Source: UBA1189 sp045126595 (GTDB taxonomy: Bacteria > Bacteroidota > Bacteroidia > Bacteroidales > Bacteroidaceae). From it: a DNA stretch of 64,000 nucleotides. The notes below the pieces were generated by a model. It had not been told where the DNA came from. It saw only the letters and a list, made by a program, of their open reading frames with translations, and made no database searches. Shown piece after piece: positions 7,030 through 15,172 of this stretch. Position 1 is the stretch's first letter. Every line of letters starts with the position of its first letter. The position numbers were made by a program, and so were the translations under genes. The DNA is taken from assembly GCA_045126595.1 (NCBI GenBank), contig JBGVOS010000095.1, positions 14,423 through 78,422 on the forward strand, read 5' to 3'.

Positions 7030-9127
7030 CCTTTCCCTATACCTCGTCACCGACCGTCCCCTTTCAGGAGGGCGTGACATGGCGTGGATAGTACGTGAAG
7101 CAGCTGCAGGCGGTGTCACCATGGTGCAGCTCCGCGAAAAGGAGTGCTCCACCGCAGAGTTTATCGCCCTGGCCCGTGAGCTGAAGCAAGCCTTGCAGCC
7201 GCTCGGTATACCCCTCATCATCAACGACCGTGCCGATGTAGCACTCGCCGTCGATGCCGACGGCCTGCATATCGGACAGAGCGACATGCCCTACGACGTG
7301 GCACGCCGGCTCCTCGGCCCCGACAAGATTATCGGACTCTCCGTAGAGACGATGGACGAGGTGCTTGCCGCCAATGCGCTCGACGTAGATTATATAGGTA
7401 TATCGCCCGTGTATGCCACTCCCACGAAGACCGACACCCTCACTCCCTTTGGTCTTGAGGGCATAGAGGAGGTGATGCGACTCTCGCGCCACCGCTGCGT
7501 GGCTATTGGCGGTATGAACCGCGATACCATCGGTGAGGTTATCCGCCGCGGTGTCGAGGGCGTAGCCGTAGTGTCGGCCATTGTGGCGGCCGACTCACCG
7601 CGTGAGGCCTCAGCCGAGCTGGCCGCTATCGTCCGCGACAGCCGTCCCTCGTGGAGCACTACCGCCTTCGCTTCGGTGAGCGATACGATGCGCAGCATCG
7701 AACAGTACGCATTCATCCAGCAGATGCTCGACGGCACATTGCCTCAGGAGCAGTTTGTGCGCTATCTGCAGCAGGACAAGATATACCTGAAGGAGTATTC
7801 GCGCGACCTCTACGCCTTGGCCGACATGATGACCGACAAGGCCGAGGGCGACTTCTTCCGCGCTACAGCCCGAGAGGGCATGGAGAGTGAGAATGCCATG
7901 CAAGCGATGCTGAGCGAGCGCTTCGGCATCCAGTCAGAGCCACTCCCCGTAGCCACCACCTTGCGCTATACCCGTTTCCTGCGCCACTATACCGACACAG
8001 CCGATGTGTCCATTGTCCTCGCTGCCGTATTGCCCTGCTACTGGGTGTACAACGAGGTGGGCAAATACCTCGTGGCACAGCATATCGACGAAACCAACCC
8101 CTACAAGGAATGGATACAGATCTACGGCTCGGAGGAGATGAGCCAGGCTACCGACTACGTGGTAAGCCTCATCGACCGCCTTGCAGCTGACTGCTCACAA
8201 GAGAAGCAAGCCGCGATGCGCCGCATCTTTGCCGAAGGCTGTTCCCTCGAACTGGACTTCTTTGCCATCGGGCTTGACGAGGATGGAGTAGACAAGGGGA
8301 ATCACTCAGAATTCAGAATTCAAAATTCAGAACCCCAAAAAGTTCTCACCATCGCCGGCAGCGACTCGGGTGGTGGAGCCGGCATACAGGCCGACATCAA
8401 GAGCATCTCGGCCAACGGCTGCTTTGCCGCCTCGGCCATCACCGCCATCACGGCACAGAACACGCTGGGCGTGAATGCCGTGGAGGGACTCTCCATTGAC
8501 ATCATCGAAGGACAGATAGAGGCTGTGCTCAGCGATATCGGTGCCGACAGCATCAAGATTGGCATGCTGCACTCGACCGAAGTGGTAAGGTGTGTAGCCC
8601 GCATGCTGCGCAAATACAACATAAAGGATGTAGTGCTCGACCCCGTGATGGTATCCACCTCGGGACACAAGCTCATCGAAGACAGCGCCATCGCCGTATT
8701 GCGCACCGAGCTGATACCGCTTGCCCGTGTCATCACACCCAACATCCCCGAAGCGGAGATACTGCTGGGCGCACCGATAGAGCGTCAGGGCGACCTGCCC
8801 TCTGCTGCCCGTCGCCTGGCAGAGATGTATGGTGTGTCGGTGCTGCTCAAGGCCGGACATCTGGTGAATGACGAGCTCATCGACATCTTCTACAACCGCG
8901 AGACTGGTGAGACAACCGAGCTCAGTGCTCAACGCGTCGATACCCCTAACACCCACGGCACAGGTTGCACCCTCTCAAGTGCCTTTGCTGCACAGCTGGC
9001 CAAAGGACTTCCGCTCACTGAGGCTGCACGTGCCGCCAAAGCCTATATCAATGCAGCCATCGTGCATGGTGCCTTCCAGACGATAGGACATGGGCATGGG
9101 CCAGTATGTCACTTCTATAATCTGTAA
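7013..9127 (+). CDS. ThiE-TenA-ThiD trifunctional thiamine fusion protein
   Basis: One uninterrupted 704-residue frame encodes three enzymes. Residues about 1-205 are thiamine-phosphate synthase (ThiE): LYLVTDRPL, VQLREKECS, INDRADVALAVDADGLHIGQSD and CVAIGGMN. Residues about 215-425 are a TenA/thiaminase II-like domain with the catalytic-type Cys in LPCYWVYNEVGK and a late Glu in CSLELDFF. Residues about 445-704 are HMP/HMP-P kinase (ThiD): LTIAGSDSGGGAGIQADIK, DPVMVSTSG, THGTGCTLSSA. The linker near residues 425-442 is unusual (SEFRIQNSE) and comes from AT-rich repeat-like DNA. The start at 7013 overlaps thiM; an ATG at 7004 is also possible. Together with ThiM it covers pyrimidine salvage, thiazole salvage and their joining. 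Confidence 0.95.
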   Translation: MKSPFDLSLYLVTDRPLSGGRDMAWIVREAAAGGVTMVQLREKECSTAEFIALARELKQALQPLGIPLIINDRADVALAVDADGLHIGQSDMPYDVARRLLGPDKIIGLSVETMDEVLAANALDVDYIGISPVYATPTKTDTLTPFGLEGIEEVMRLSRHRCVAIGGMNRDTIGEVIRRGVEGVAVVSAIVAADSPREASAELAAIVRDSRPSWSTTAFASVSDTMRSIEQYAFIQQMLDGTLPQEQFVRYLQQDKIYLKEYSRDLYALADMMTDKAEGDFFRATAREGMESENAMQAMLSERFGIQSEPLPVATTLRYTRFLRHYTDTADVSIVLAAVLPCYWVYNEVGKYLVAQHIDETNPYKEWIQIYGSEEMSQATDYVVSLIDRLAADCSQEKQAAMRRIFAEGCSLELDFFAIGLDEDGVDKGNHSEFRIQNSEPQKVLTIAGSDSGGGAGIQADIKSISANGCFAASAITAITAQNTLGVNAVEGLSIDIIEGQIEAVLSDIGADSIKIGMLHSTEVVRCVARMLRKYNIKDVVLDPVMVSTSGHKLIEDSAIAVLRTELIPLARVITPNIPEAEILLGAPIERQGDLPSAARRLAEMYGVSVLLKAGHLVNDELIDIFYNRETGETTELSAQRVDTPNTHGTGCTLSSAFAAQLAKGLPLTEAARAAKAYINAAIVHGAFQTIGHGHGPVCHFYNL

Positions 9128-9148
9128 TCGGATAGGGACAATCATCAA

Positions 9149-9224
9149 ACTTCTCTGCAAGTACTCGAGTACCGACATATAAGTACGGAAGTACCTGCAG
9201 GGAAGTATCTATATATAAATGAGT
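9149..9224. repeat. 22-bp-period palindromic repeat and inverted repeat between convergent genes
   Basis: AAGTAC or AAGTAT recurs at 9159, 9181 and 9203, exactly 22 bp apart. The first unit contains the perfect palindrome GTACTCGAGTAC (9161-9172). The segments 9149-9164 and 9191-9206 are inverted copies of each other (14 of 16 bases), so the region can also form a stem-loop that may stop transcription from either side. It lies between the 3' ends of the thiamine fusion gene and polA. The TTCTC-nn-CAAGTACTC wording is shared with the array at 12130-12261. Confidence 0.6.
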
Positions 9225-9228
9225 CTTA

Positions 9229-12069
9229 TCAATGTGCCTCCAACCAGTTGGCCCCCCAGCCATAGTCGGCACGCAGGGGTACCTGCATCCGGTAGGCGCT
9301 CTCCATGGCTTCGATGACGATGCTTTGCACGCGCTCCTTCTCGTCGGGGTAGACGCTGAAGTTGAGTTCGTCGTGCACCTGGAGCATCATCGTGGAGCGC
9401 AGTCCCTCGGCGCGGAAGCGGCGGTAGATCTCTATCATGGCAATCTTGATGATATCGGCTGCACTGCCCTGTATGGGGGCGTTGATGGCATTGCGCTCGG
9501 CATAGCCGCGCACCACGCTGTTGTGTGAATTAATATCCGGGAGGTAGCGCTTGCGGTGGAGGATGGTTTCGATATAGCCCTTCTCGCGAGCCACAAGGAT
9601 GCTCTCGTCCATGTAACGCTTCACGCCACTGTAGGTGATGAAGTAGTTCTCGATGAGCTCCTTGGCCTCGCTGCGGCTCACGTTCATGCGTTCGGCAAGG
9701 CCGAACACCGAGATACCGTAGATGATGCCAAAGTTGGCCGTCTTGGCACGCGAGCGCTGCTCACGGGTGACCTCCGCAAGGGGTACGTGGTATATCTTGG
9801 CTGCTGTGGCGGCATGGATGTCTTCGCCTGAGCGGAATGCTTCGATGAGGTTCTCATCGCCACTGAGGTGGGCCATGATGCGCAGCTCAATCTGTGAGTA
9901 GTCGGCCGAGAAGAACTCGCATCCAGGCTCGGGGATGAAGGCCTTGCGTATCTCCTTGCCGTCTTCGTTGCGTATGGGGATGTTCTGCAAGTTGGGGTTG
10001 CTTGAGCTGAGGCGTCCTGTGGCAGTGACCGTCTGGTTGAAAGAGGTATGTATCTTGCCTGTCGCGGGGTTGATGAGGGCGGGCAGCGCATCCACGTAGG
10101 TGCTGAGCAGCTTCTTCAGGCCGCGATGGTCGAGGATTTTTTCTACGATGGGATGCTTCGTGCGCAATCCTTCGAGCACCTCTTCCGAGGTGCTGTACTG
10201 TCCGCTCTTGGTCTTCTTGGCCTTCTCCACAATCTTCATGCGTTCGAAGAGCACTTCGCCCACTTGCTTGGGCGAAGCGATGTTGAAGGAGAAGCCAGCA
10301 AGTGCGTATATCTCCTCTTCAATCTGTGCCAACCTCTCGGCAAAGTGGCGTGAGGTCTCCTGCAGGGTGTCGGTATTGATGCGTGCACCGTTGCGTTCCA
10401 TATAGGCCAACACGCGCACCAAGGGCATCTCTATATTATAGAATAGGTGTTCGGCACCGGCCTCGGCAAGCTCCTTTTCGAGGATATGCTTCAGCTTCAG
10501 TGTCACGTCGGCATCCTCGCAAGCATAGTCGCAGACGTTGGCAGGGGCGAGGTCGCGCATGTTCTTCTGTCCGCGTCCCCGGGGACCGATGAGCGACTCT
10601 ATCTTGATGGTATCATATTTGAGGTACACCTCGGCAAGGTAGTCCATGCCGTGGCTCAGCTCGGGCTGCAGGAGGTAGTGGGCAATCATGGTGTCGAACA
10701 TCGCGCCGCCCAGCTCCACACCATAGTTCTGCAGGATGAGGTAGTCGTATTTGATGTTCTGGCCTATCTTCACGGTGCGTTCCCCCTCGAGCACTGTGCG
10801 GAACTCCTCGACAATCCTTTGCGCCTCGTCCCGTGCGGCAGGCACAGGTACATAGTAGGCCTCGCCCTCTACGATAGCGAAGCTCATGCCCACAAGCTCG
10901 GCCACGATGGCGTCGGTACCTGTGGTCTCGGTGTCGAAGGCAAAGGCATCGGCCTTGGAGAGTTTTTCCACCAATTCACCGCGTTTTTCGGGGGTATCGG
11001 CAAGGATATAATTATGAGGGATGGAGGCCAACTGGGAAAGGTTGGTACGGAAAATATCTTCCGTCGTCTCCTCGGTGGGCATACCGAAAAGGTCGCCCTG
11101 CACGGCAGGCGCAGCAAACAGGTCGCCCATTGTGGCTGCAGCACTCTTCCGCGCTGCCTGAGTTCTCCCCCTCGAGGGAGAGTCAGAGGGTACTTCCATT
11201 TGCTTTCCCATTACCCTTTTCAGCAACGTGCGGAACTCCAGTTCCTCAAACAGCGCCTGTATCCTCTCTTCGTCGGGCTCCTCGCGCTTCAAGGCTTCGA
11301 GGTCGAGGGTGATGGGAGCATCGGTCTTGATGGTGGCGAGGAAGCGGCTCAGCTCGATGAGCTCCACGTTCTCCTCCACCTTCTTCTTCAGTGCACCCTT
11401 CAGCTCGTCGCGGCGGGCAAGCAGGGTGGGTATGTCGCCAAACTCGGCAATGAGCTTCTGCGCCGTCTTCTCGCCCACTCCAGGGCAACCGGGAATGTTG
11501 TCCGACGAGTCGCCCATGAGTCCTAAGAGGTCGATGACCTGCTCGGGGCGCTCGATGCCAAACTTCTCCTTCACGCGCTCGATGCCCATCACCTCAAACT
11601 CCTTGTCGCCAAACTTGGGACGGTAGATGAGCGCGTTCTCTGTCACCAGCTGTCCGTAGTCCTTGTCGGGCGTCATCATGTAGGTCTTGATGCCCAGCTG
11701 GTCAGCCTGATGCGAGAGCGTGCCAATGACGTCGTCGGCCTCGTAGCCGGGGACTTCAAGGATGGGGATACGGTAAGCACGCAGGATATCCTTGATGATG
11801 GGTACGCTCGCGCGAATATCTTCGGGTGTCTCCTCGCGCTGCGCCTTGTATTGCTCAAACATCTCGTGGCGGAAGGTCCCTCCCTTGGGGTCGAACGCGA
11901 CGCCGATATGCGTAGGCTGCTCCTTCTTCAGCACATCCTCCAGCGTATTGACAAAGCCGAAGATGGCCGACGTATTCTGCCCCTTCGAGTTGATACGCGG
12001 GGCACGGATAAAGGCATAGTAGGCTCTGTATATCAGGGCGTAGGCATCAAGGAGAAAGAGTTTTTCCAT
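9229..12069 (-). CDS. polA: DNA polymerase I
   Basis: A 946-residue replication and repair polymerase with all three activities apparently intact. The N-terminal 5'-3' exonuclease (about 1-290) shows LLDAYALIYRAYYAF, VPGYEADDVIGTL and TPDKDYGQLV. The proofreading domain has Exo I FDTETTG near residue 377, Exo II GQNIKYDYL and Exo III YACEDADVTLKL, so the metal ligands are kept. The polymerase domain has motif A DYSQIELRIMAHLSGDE near 721, motif B RSRAKTANFGIIYG near 771 and motif C QVHDELNF near 896. It is transcribed alone, bracketed at both ends by repeats with a 22-bp period. A linker near 300-365 is Ala/Thr-rich and poorly conserved. Confidence 0.98.
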   Translation of the reverse strand: MEKLFLLDAYALIYRAYYAFIRAPRINSKGQNTSAIFGFVNTLEDVLKKEQPTHIGVAFDPKGGTFRHEMFEQYKAQREETPEDIRASVPIIKDILRAYRIPILEVPGYEADDVIGTLSHQADQLGIKTYMMTPDKDYGQLVTENALIYRPKFGDKEFEVMGIERVKEKFGIERPEQVIDLLGLMGDSSDNIPGCPGVGEKTAQKLIAEFGDIPTLLARRDELKGALKKKVEENVELIELSRFLATIKTDAPITLDLEALKREEPDEERIQALFEELEFRTLLKRVMGKQMEVPSDSPSRGRTQAARKSAAATMGDLFAAPAVQGDLFGMPTEETTEDIFRTNLSQLASIPHNYILADTPEKRGELVEKLSKADAFAFDTETTGTDAIVAELVGMSFAIVEGEAYYVPVPAARDEAQRIVEEFRTVLEGERTVKIGQNIKYDYLILQNYGVELGGAMFDTMIAHYLLQPELSHGMDYLAEVYLKYDTIKIESLIGPRGRGQKNMRDLAPANVCDYACEDADVTLKLKHILEKELAEAGAEHLFYNIEMPLVRVLAYMERNGARINTDTLQETSRHFAERLAQIEEEIYALAGFSFNIASPKQVGEVLFERMKIVEKAKKTKSGQYSTSEEVLEGLRTKHPIVEKILDHRGLKKLLSTYVDALPALINPATGKIHTSFNQTVTATGRLSSSNPNLQNIPIRNEDGKEIRKAFIPEPGCEFFSADYSQIELRIMAHLSGDENLIEAFRSGEDIHAATAAKIYHVPLAEVTREQRSRAKTANFGIIYGISVFGLAERMNVSRSEAKELIENYFITYSGVKRYMDESILVAREKGYIETILHRKRYLPDINSHNSVVRGYAERNAINAPIQGSAADIIKIAMIEIYRRFRAEGLRSTMMLQVHDELNFSVYPDEKERVQSIVIEAMESAYRMQVPLRADYGWGANWLEAH

Positions 12070-12089
12070 AGCGTGTATTTATTTTGATG

Positions 12090-12120
12090 TAAAGGTACGA
12101 AAAACAAGCGAATAAACAAA
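12090..12120 (-). promoter_or_regulatory. Predicted promoter for polA
   Basis: On the minus strand TTTG (12117-12120), a 19-bp spacer and TACCTTTA (12090-12097) resemble the Bacteroidetes promoter, with one mismatch in the -7 box. The start would be near 12083, giving a 14-nt leader to the ATG at 12069. The -33 box lies 10 bp from the 22-bp repeat array. Confidence 0.55.
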
Positions 12121-12129
12121 ACGTCTTTC

Positions 12130-12261
12130 GTGGGTATACCCATTTCCCGTGACAGGTATACCCATTTTTATTGTTGAGTTAACCCGATTTTTCTCGTGGG
12201 TATACCCAATTTTTCTCACAAGTACTCCCAATTTTTCTCGCACCTACTCGAATGTAACCTC
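12130..12261. repeat. Tandem array of 22-bp units with palindromic cores
   Basis: Five clean units start at 12130, 12152, 12174, 12196 and 12218, and a degenerate sixth at 12240 runs into the porW stop codon. Each has a short palindrome-like core followed by a T-rich tail: GGGTATACCC in units 1 and 4, GGTATACC in unit 2, GTTAAC in unit 3, AGTACT in unit 5. The tail is ATTTTTCTC in units 3-5. The period is exactly 22 bp throughout, about two helical turns. It separates porW from polA, both on the minus strand, so the array lies downstream of porW and upstream of polA. Confidence 0.85.
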
Positions 12262-15045
12262 ATCGAGCATGTCTCGCTCTGTCGGGACAGGTAACTCAGA
12301 GAAGTTCGCCTCGTAGAACTCCATGTACTCGTCGATGCTGTAGTACTTGAGCAGCAGTTCGAGGTTGTCGTCAGAGATGAGCAGGGCACGCAGGCCGCTG
12401 AGCTTTGTGGCCATCACGGGGTCGGCATAGAGGCGGTGCATGTATTGGCGGGCCTCGTCGTGGCCGGTGAGTCCGGTGACGTGGAGCATGGCGATACCGC
12501 CCTGCTTGGTGGTGGTGATGTCAAAGTTGCGCACCATGAACTTGCTGAAGTTGTAGCGGGCAATCTCGAAGAGCAGCTGATTGTCGTTGACCGTGCCCTC
12601 CTCGTAGGCGAGGACGAAGCGGAAGGGGGCGTAGCGCTCGGCACTGAAGGGCTGGCGCAGGCTGTCGGCCACGATGCTCTCTTCGGTAGTGGCGAGGCGG
12701 CGGCTCCATATGTTGCCCAATGAGGCGGAGCCCAGCAGACGGCCCTCCTTGATGCCTTGGGCGATGAGGCCGGCGAGCTCGCTGATCTCGTTCTCGGGAT
12801 ACTTGCCCACAATCTCCTTCAGCTGTTCGAGGAAGGCCGACTGGTCGCCCTGCTGCAGACGGTTCATGGCTCCGAGGAACATGAACTTGGGGCGGTGCGC
12901 ACCCAGCGGATACTTCTCCCCCGAGAGGGTGGCGTTGGCCTCCACCTCGCCGAGCATGCCATCCATATAGGCCGTATAGGTGGCGGCATAGAGCGAGTCT
13001 TCGATGTGCTTGCCGTGGATGGCGCTGGTCATGAAGTCGGGGTCGTTGATGGTGATGGTATAGTCGCTGTAGGGGTACTCGTCGGTGAGCAGGGCACGGT
13101 AGCGCTCGGCCTCGTCCCACCGTTTCCAGCGCGAGTACATGAGGAAGAGGTTGTAGTACACCTCGTCGGTGCGCTCGTAGTCGGGGAACTGGCGGTTGAG
13201 TCGCCCGAAGGTGTTCTCGGCCAGGGAGAAGTCCTCGAGCTTGTCCTTATAGATGATGCCGGCATTGAAGAGCGCCTCCTGCAGGATGGCGTTCGACTCC
13301 ATCATCTGCTCCTCGGTGAAGGGAATCTGTTGCAGGTAGTACATGCGGTCGTGCGTGTCGGTCACGATGCTGTCGGGGAGTGCCACGGCAAGGCTGTCCG
13401 AAGCGATGGAGTCGGCAGCCAGTTCGTCCTCCTCGTCGTAGTTGAAGCCCTCAAACGTCTCGTCGGCCAGCACCGACTTGTTGGTCCGTCGCCAGTTGTC
13501 CTCGAGCTTGCGGCGTCCCCACTTCTGCTGGAAGTCCTTCTTGCCCTGTGCCACGAGCTGCGTGTTGTAGAAGTACCACGAGTTGTCGCCCGTACCCCCC
13601 ATCTGGGGCGTGTTCATCTGCGGTCCCTTGGCCTGTGCCGCGCCCAAGGCCTCTTCGCGCTGTGCCATCAGGACAGCCTCCTCCTCAGCCTTCTTGGCCT
13701 CCTCTTCCTGGCGGATGACTTCAGCGATGATGTTGTCGATGACCACGTAGAGTTCCTCTTCGGGCAGGGTGGCGAGGTGTTGCAGGCTATCCTGCAGGTC
13801 GATGGCCACGGTGTGCTCCACCAGCTCGTCAAGTATCGTGGAGCGCAGGTTCACCATGTCGTACTGCTTGTGCTCCTTGTCGATGAGTCCTATGGCCTCG
13901 CCGTAGCAGCGCTGGGCGTCGACATACTCGGCACGATCCCAGTAGATCTGCCCGAGCTGAAGCAGCAGGATGCCCTTTTCCACCCCATTGCGCGTGCTCT
14001 CCTCGGCTCCCTTCTCATACTGCGCAATGGCGTTCACCGTGTCGCGCTGGGCGAGGTAGATGTTTCCCATGGCATAGTACACCTGGTCGAGATAATTCTT
14101 GTTGTTCGGGTCCTTGGCCATGCGCTTGAGCGTCTTCATCATCTTGGGCGCAGTGGTGCCGCTCACCGTCTCTGTCTGCTGTATGCGGGCATTGAACTCC
14201 AATTCGTAGGGCGGATTCTGCTTGATGGCCTTCCCGAAAGCCTTATAGGCCTGCGCGTTGTTGCCCACGTGCTTGTGTATCTGCCCCAGGAGATAATACT
14301 CGCGCGTCTTCTGCTTCTTGGTGCGGCCCGAGCGCTTCACCGCCTTCTCGAGATAGGGCAAAGCCTCCTCGAAACGCTCCTGACGCAAGAGGTGCGAGGC
14401 CATCATGGCGTCATACTCGTCGGCCAGCTGGTAGGGTATGCTGTCGCGGCCCAGTTGGGCAAAGAGGTGCTCGGCCTCGTAGTTCCACTCCAGCTCGGCA
14501 TAGCACTGCGCCATGCGCATGCGGGCCTCGGCCACGATGTCGGGCTCCTCGCTGTAGAGACGGGTGATGTAGGAGAAGGTGGTAGCCGCCTCCAGGAACT
14601 CCCCCTTCTGGAACTGCGCCTTGCCCATGAGCATCCACGCATTGTGGAGGAAGGGGTTATACTCCTTCTTGGCCAGCCACTGCTTGTCCTTCTCGATGAG
14701 GGGTTTGTCGTTCGCCTTCTTCTTGGGCTTTGCCTTGATGGAGTGCAGCTTGATGGCCTTCTGCGACTTCTCTATCGCCTTGTCGAAGCTGCCGCCCCCC
14801 GCACTGCGCGTGCTCTCCTTGCTCACGGGAAAGAGGGGGATAATCTCCATGTAGTTGTCCTTGTGCGACTTCTCCTGCGATGCCACTCCCTCCTTGTAGG
14901 CCTCGTGGCCGTTGTGATAGGTGTTGAAGCGTGTCACAAACGCCTGGTAGAACCGCGACTGGGCCGTGTTCTTCTTCGTGGTGCCGCATGCCGTGAGCAG
15001 CATCAGCACCAACGATACCATCAGCGTGTATGTGTACTTCCTCAT
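12244..15045 (-). CDS. porW: Type IX secretion system TPR lipoprotein PorW/SprE
   Basis: A 933-residue TPR-rich lipoprotein. The signal peptide ends in LMLLTACG, a clear lipobox. The region after it, SRFYQAFVTRFNTYHNGHEAYKEG, is the signature start of the PorW/SprE family required for T9SS function and, in gliding species, for motility. Tetratricopeptide-like helices occupy about residues 120-450, a low-complexity Glu/Ala-rich segment lies around 430-470, and further TPR-like helices extend to about 790. Known homologues link the periplasmic and inner-membrane parts of the T9SS machine. lepB lies upstream on the same strand, separated by a hairpin. Its stop codon overlaps the last, degenerate 22-bp repeat unit. 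The length is closer to SprE than to the shorter Porphyromonas PorW. Confidence 0.85.
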   Translation of the reverse strand: MRKYTYTLMVSLVLMLLTACGTTKKNTAQSRFYQAFVTRFNTYHNGHEAYKEGVASQEKSHKDNYMEIIPLFPVSKESTRSAGGGSFDKAIEKSQKAIKLHSIKAKPKKKANDKPLIEKDKQWLAKKEYNPFLHNAWMLMGKAQFQKGEFLEAATTFSYITRLYSEEPDIVAEARMRMAQCYAELEWNYEAEHLFAQLGRDSIPYQLADEYDAMMASHLLRQERFEEALPYLEKAVKRSGRTKKQKTREYYLLGQIHKHVGNNAQAYKAFGKAIKQNPPYELEFNARIQQTETVSGTTAPKMMKTLKRMAKDPNNKNYLDQVYYAMGNIYLAQRDTVNAIAQYEKGAEESTRNGVEKGILLLQLGQIYWDRAEYVDAQRCYGEAIGLIDKEHKQYDMVNLRSTILDELVEHTVAIDLQDSLQHLATLPEEELYVVIDNIIAEVIRQEEEAKKAEEEAVLMAQREEALGAAQAKGPQMNTPQMGGTGDNSWYFYNTQLVAQGKKDFQQKWGRRKLEDNWRRTNKSVLADETFEGFNYDEEDELAADSIASDSLAVALPDSIVTDTHDRMYYLQQIPFTEEQMMESNAILQEALFNAGIIYKDKLEDFSLAENTFGRLNRQFPDYERTDEVYYNLFLMYSRWKRWDEAERYRALLTDEYPYSDYTITINDPDFMTSAIHGKHIEDSLYAATYTAYMDGMLGEVEANATLSGEKYPLGAHRPKFMFLGAMNRLQQGDQSAFLEQLKEIVGKYPENEISELAGLIAQGIKEGRLLGSASLGNIWSRRLATTEESIVADSLRQPFSAERYAPFRFVLAYEEGTVNDNQLLFEIARYNFSKFMVRNFDITTTKQGGIAMLHVTGLTGHDEARQYMHRLYADPVMATKLSGLRALLISDDNLELLLKYYSIDEYMEFYEANFSELPVPTERDMLDEVTFE

Positions 15046-15111
15046 TCTGTCTGCGTACGCGCGTATATGTTATACCTAACGGAGAGAGACGGAGATTATT
15101 GTATAAAAACA

Positions 15112-15148
15112 CTCTTGCCATTCTTCGCTATATGCGGAATGACAAGAG
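15112..15148 (-). terminator. Hairpin downstream of lepB
   Basis: The arms 15112-15123 and 15137-15148 are inverted copies (11 of 12 bases), with a 13-nt loop. On the minus strand the stem is followed by GTGTTTTTATAC, a short T-run, which fits a rho-independent terminator after lepB. The arm ending GAATGACA resembles the edge of the repeat at 59591-59662, so it may be a degraded copy of that repeat. Confidence 0.5.
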
Positions 15149-15172
15149 ATGAGTTAGGTTTCTTCGTATGCT

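Noticed and set aside
8301..8336. Sequencing error or frameshift joining two genes
   Set aside because: The frame stays open through the AT-rich linker with no stop, and complete TenA and ThiD domains lie on either side, so a true fusion is the simplest reading.
10447..11526. Open frame of 359 codons opposite polA
   Set aside because: It is an antisense shadow of the exonuclease and linker region of polA, with no domain or promoter.
12130..12261. CRISPR array
   Set aside because: The 22-bp units are directly adjacent and differ gradually; there are no unique spacers, no leader and no cas genes in the window.
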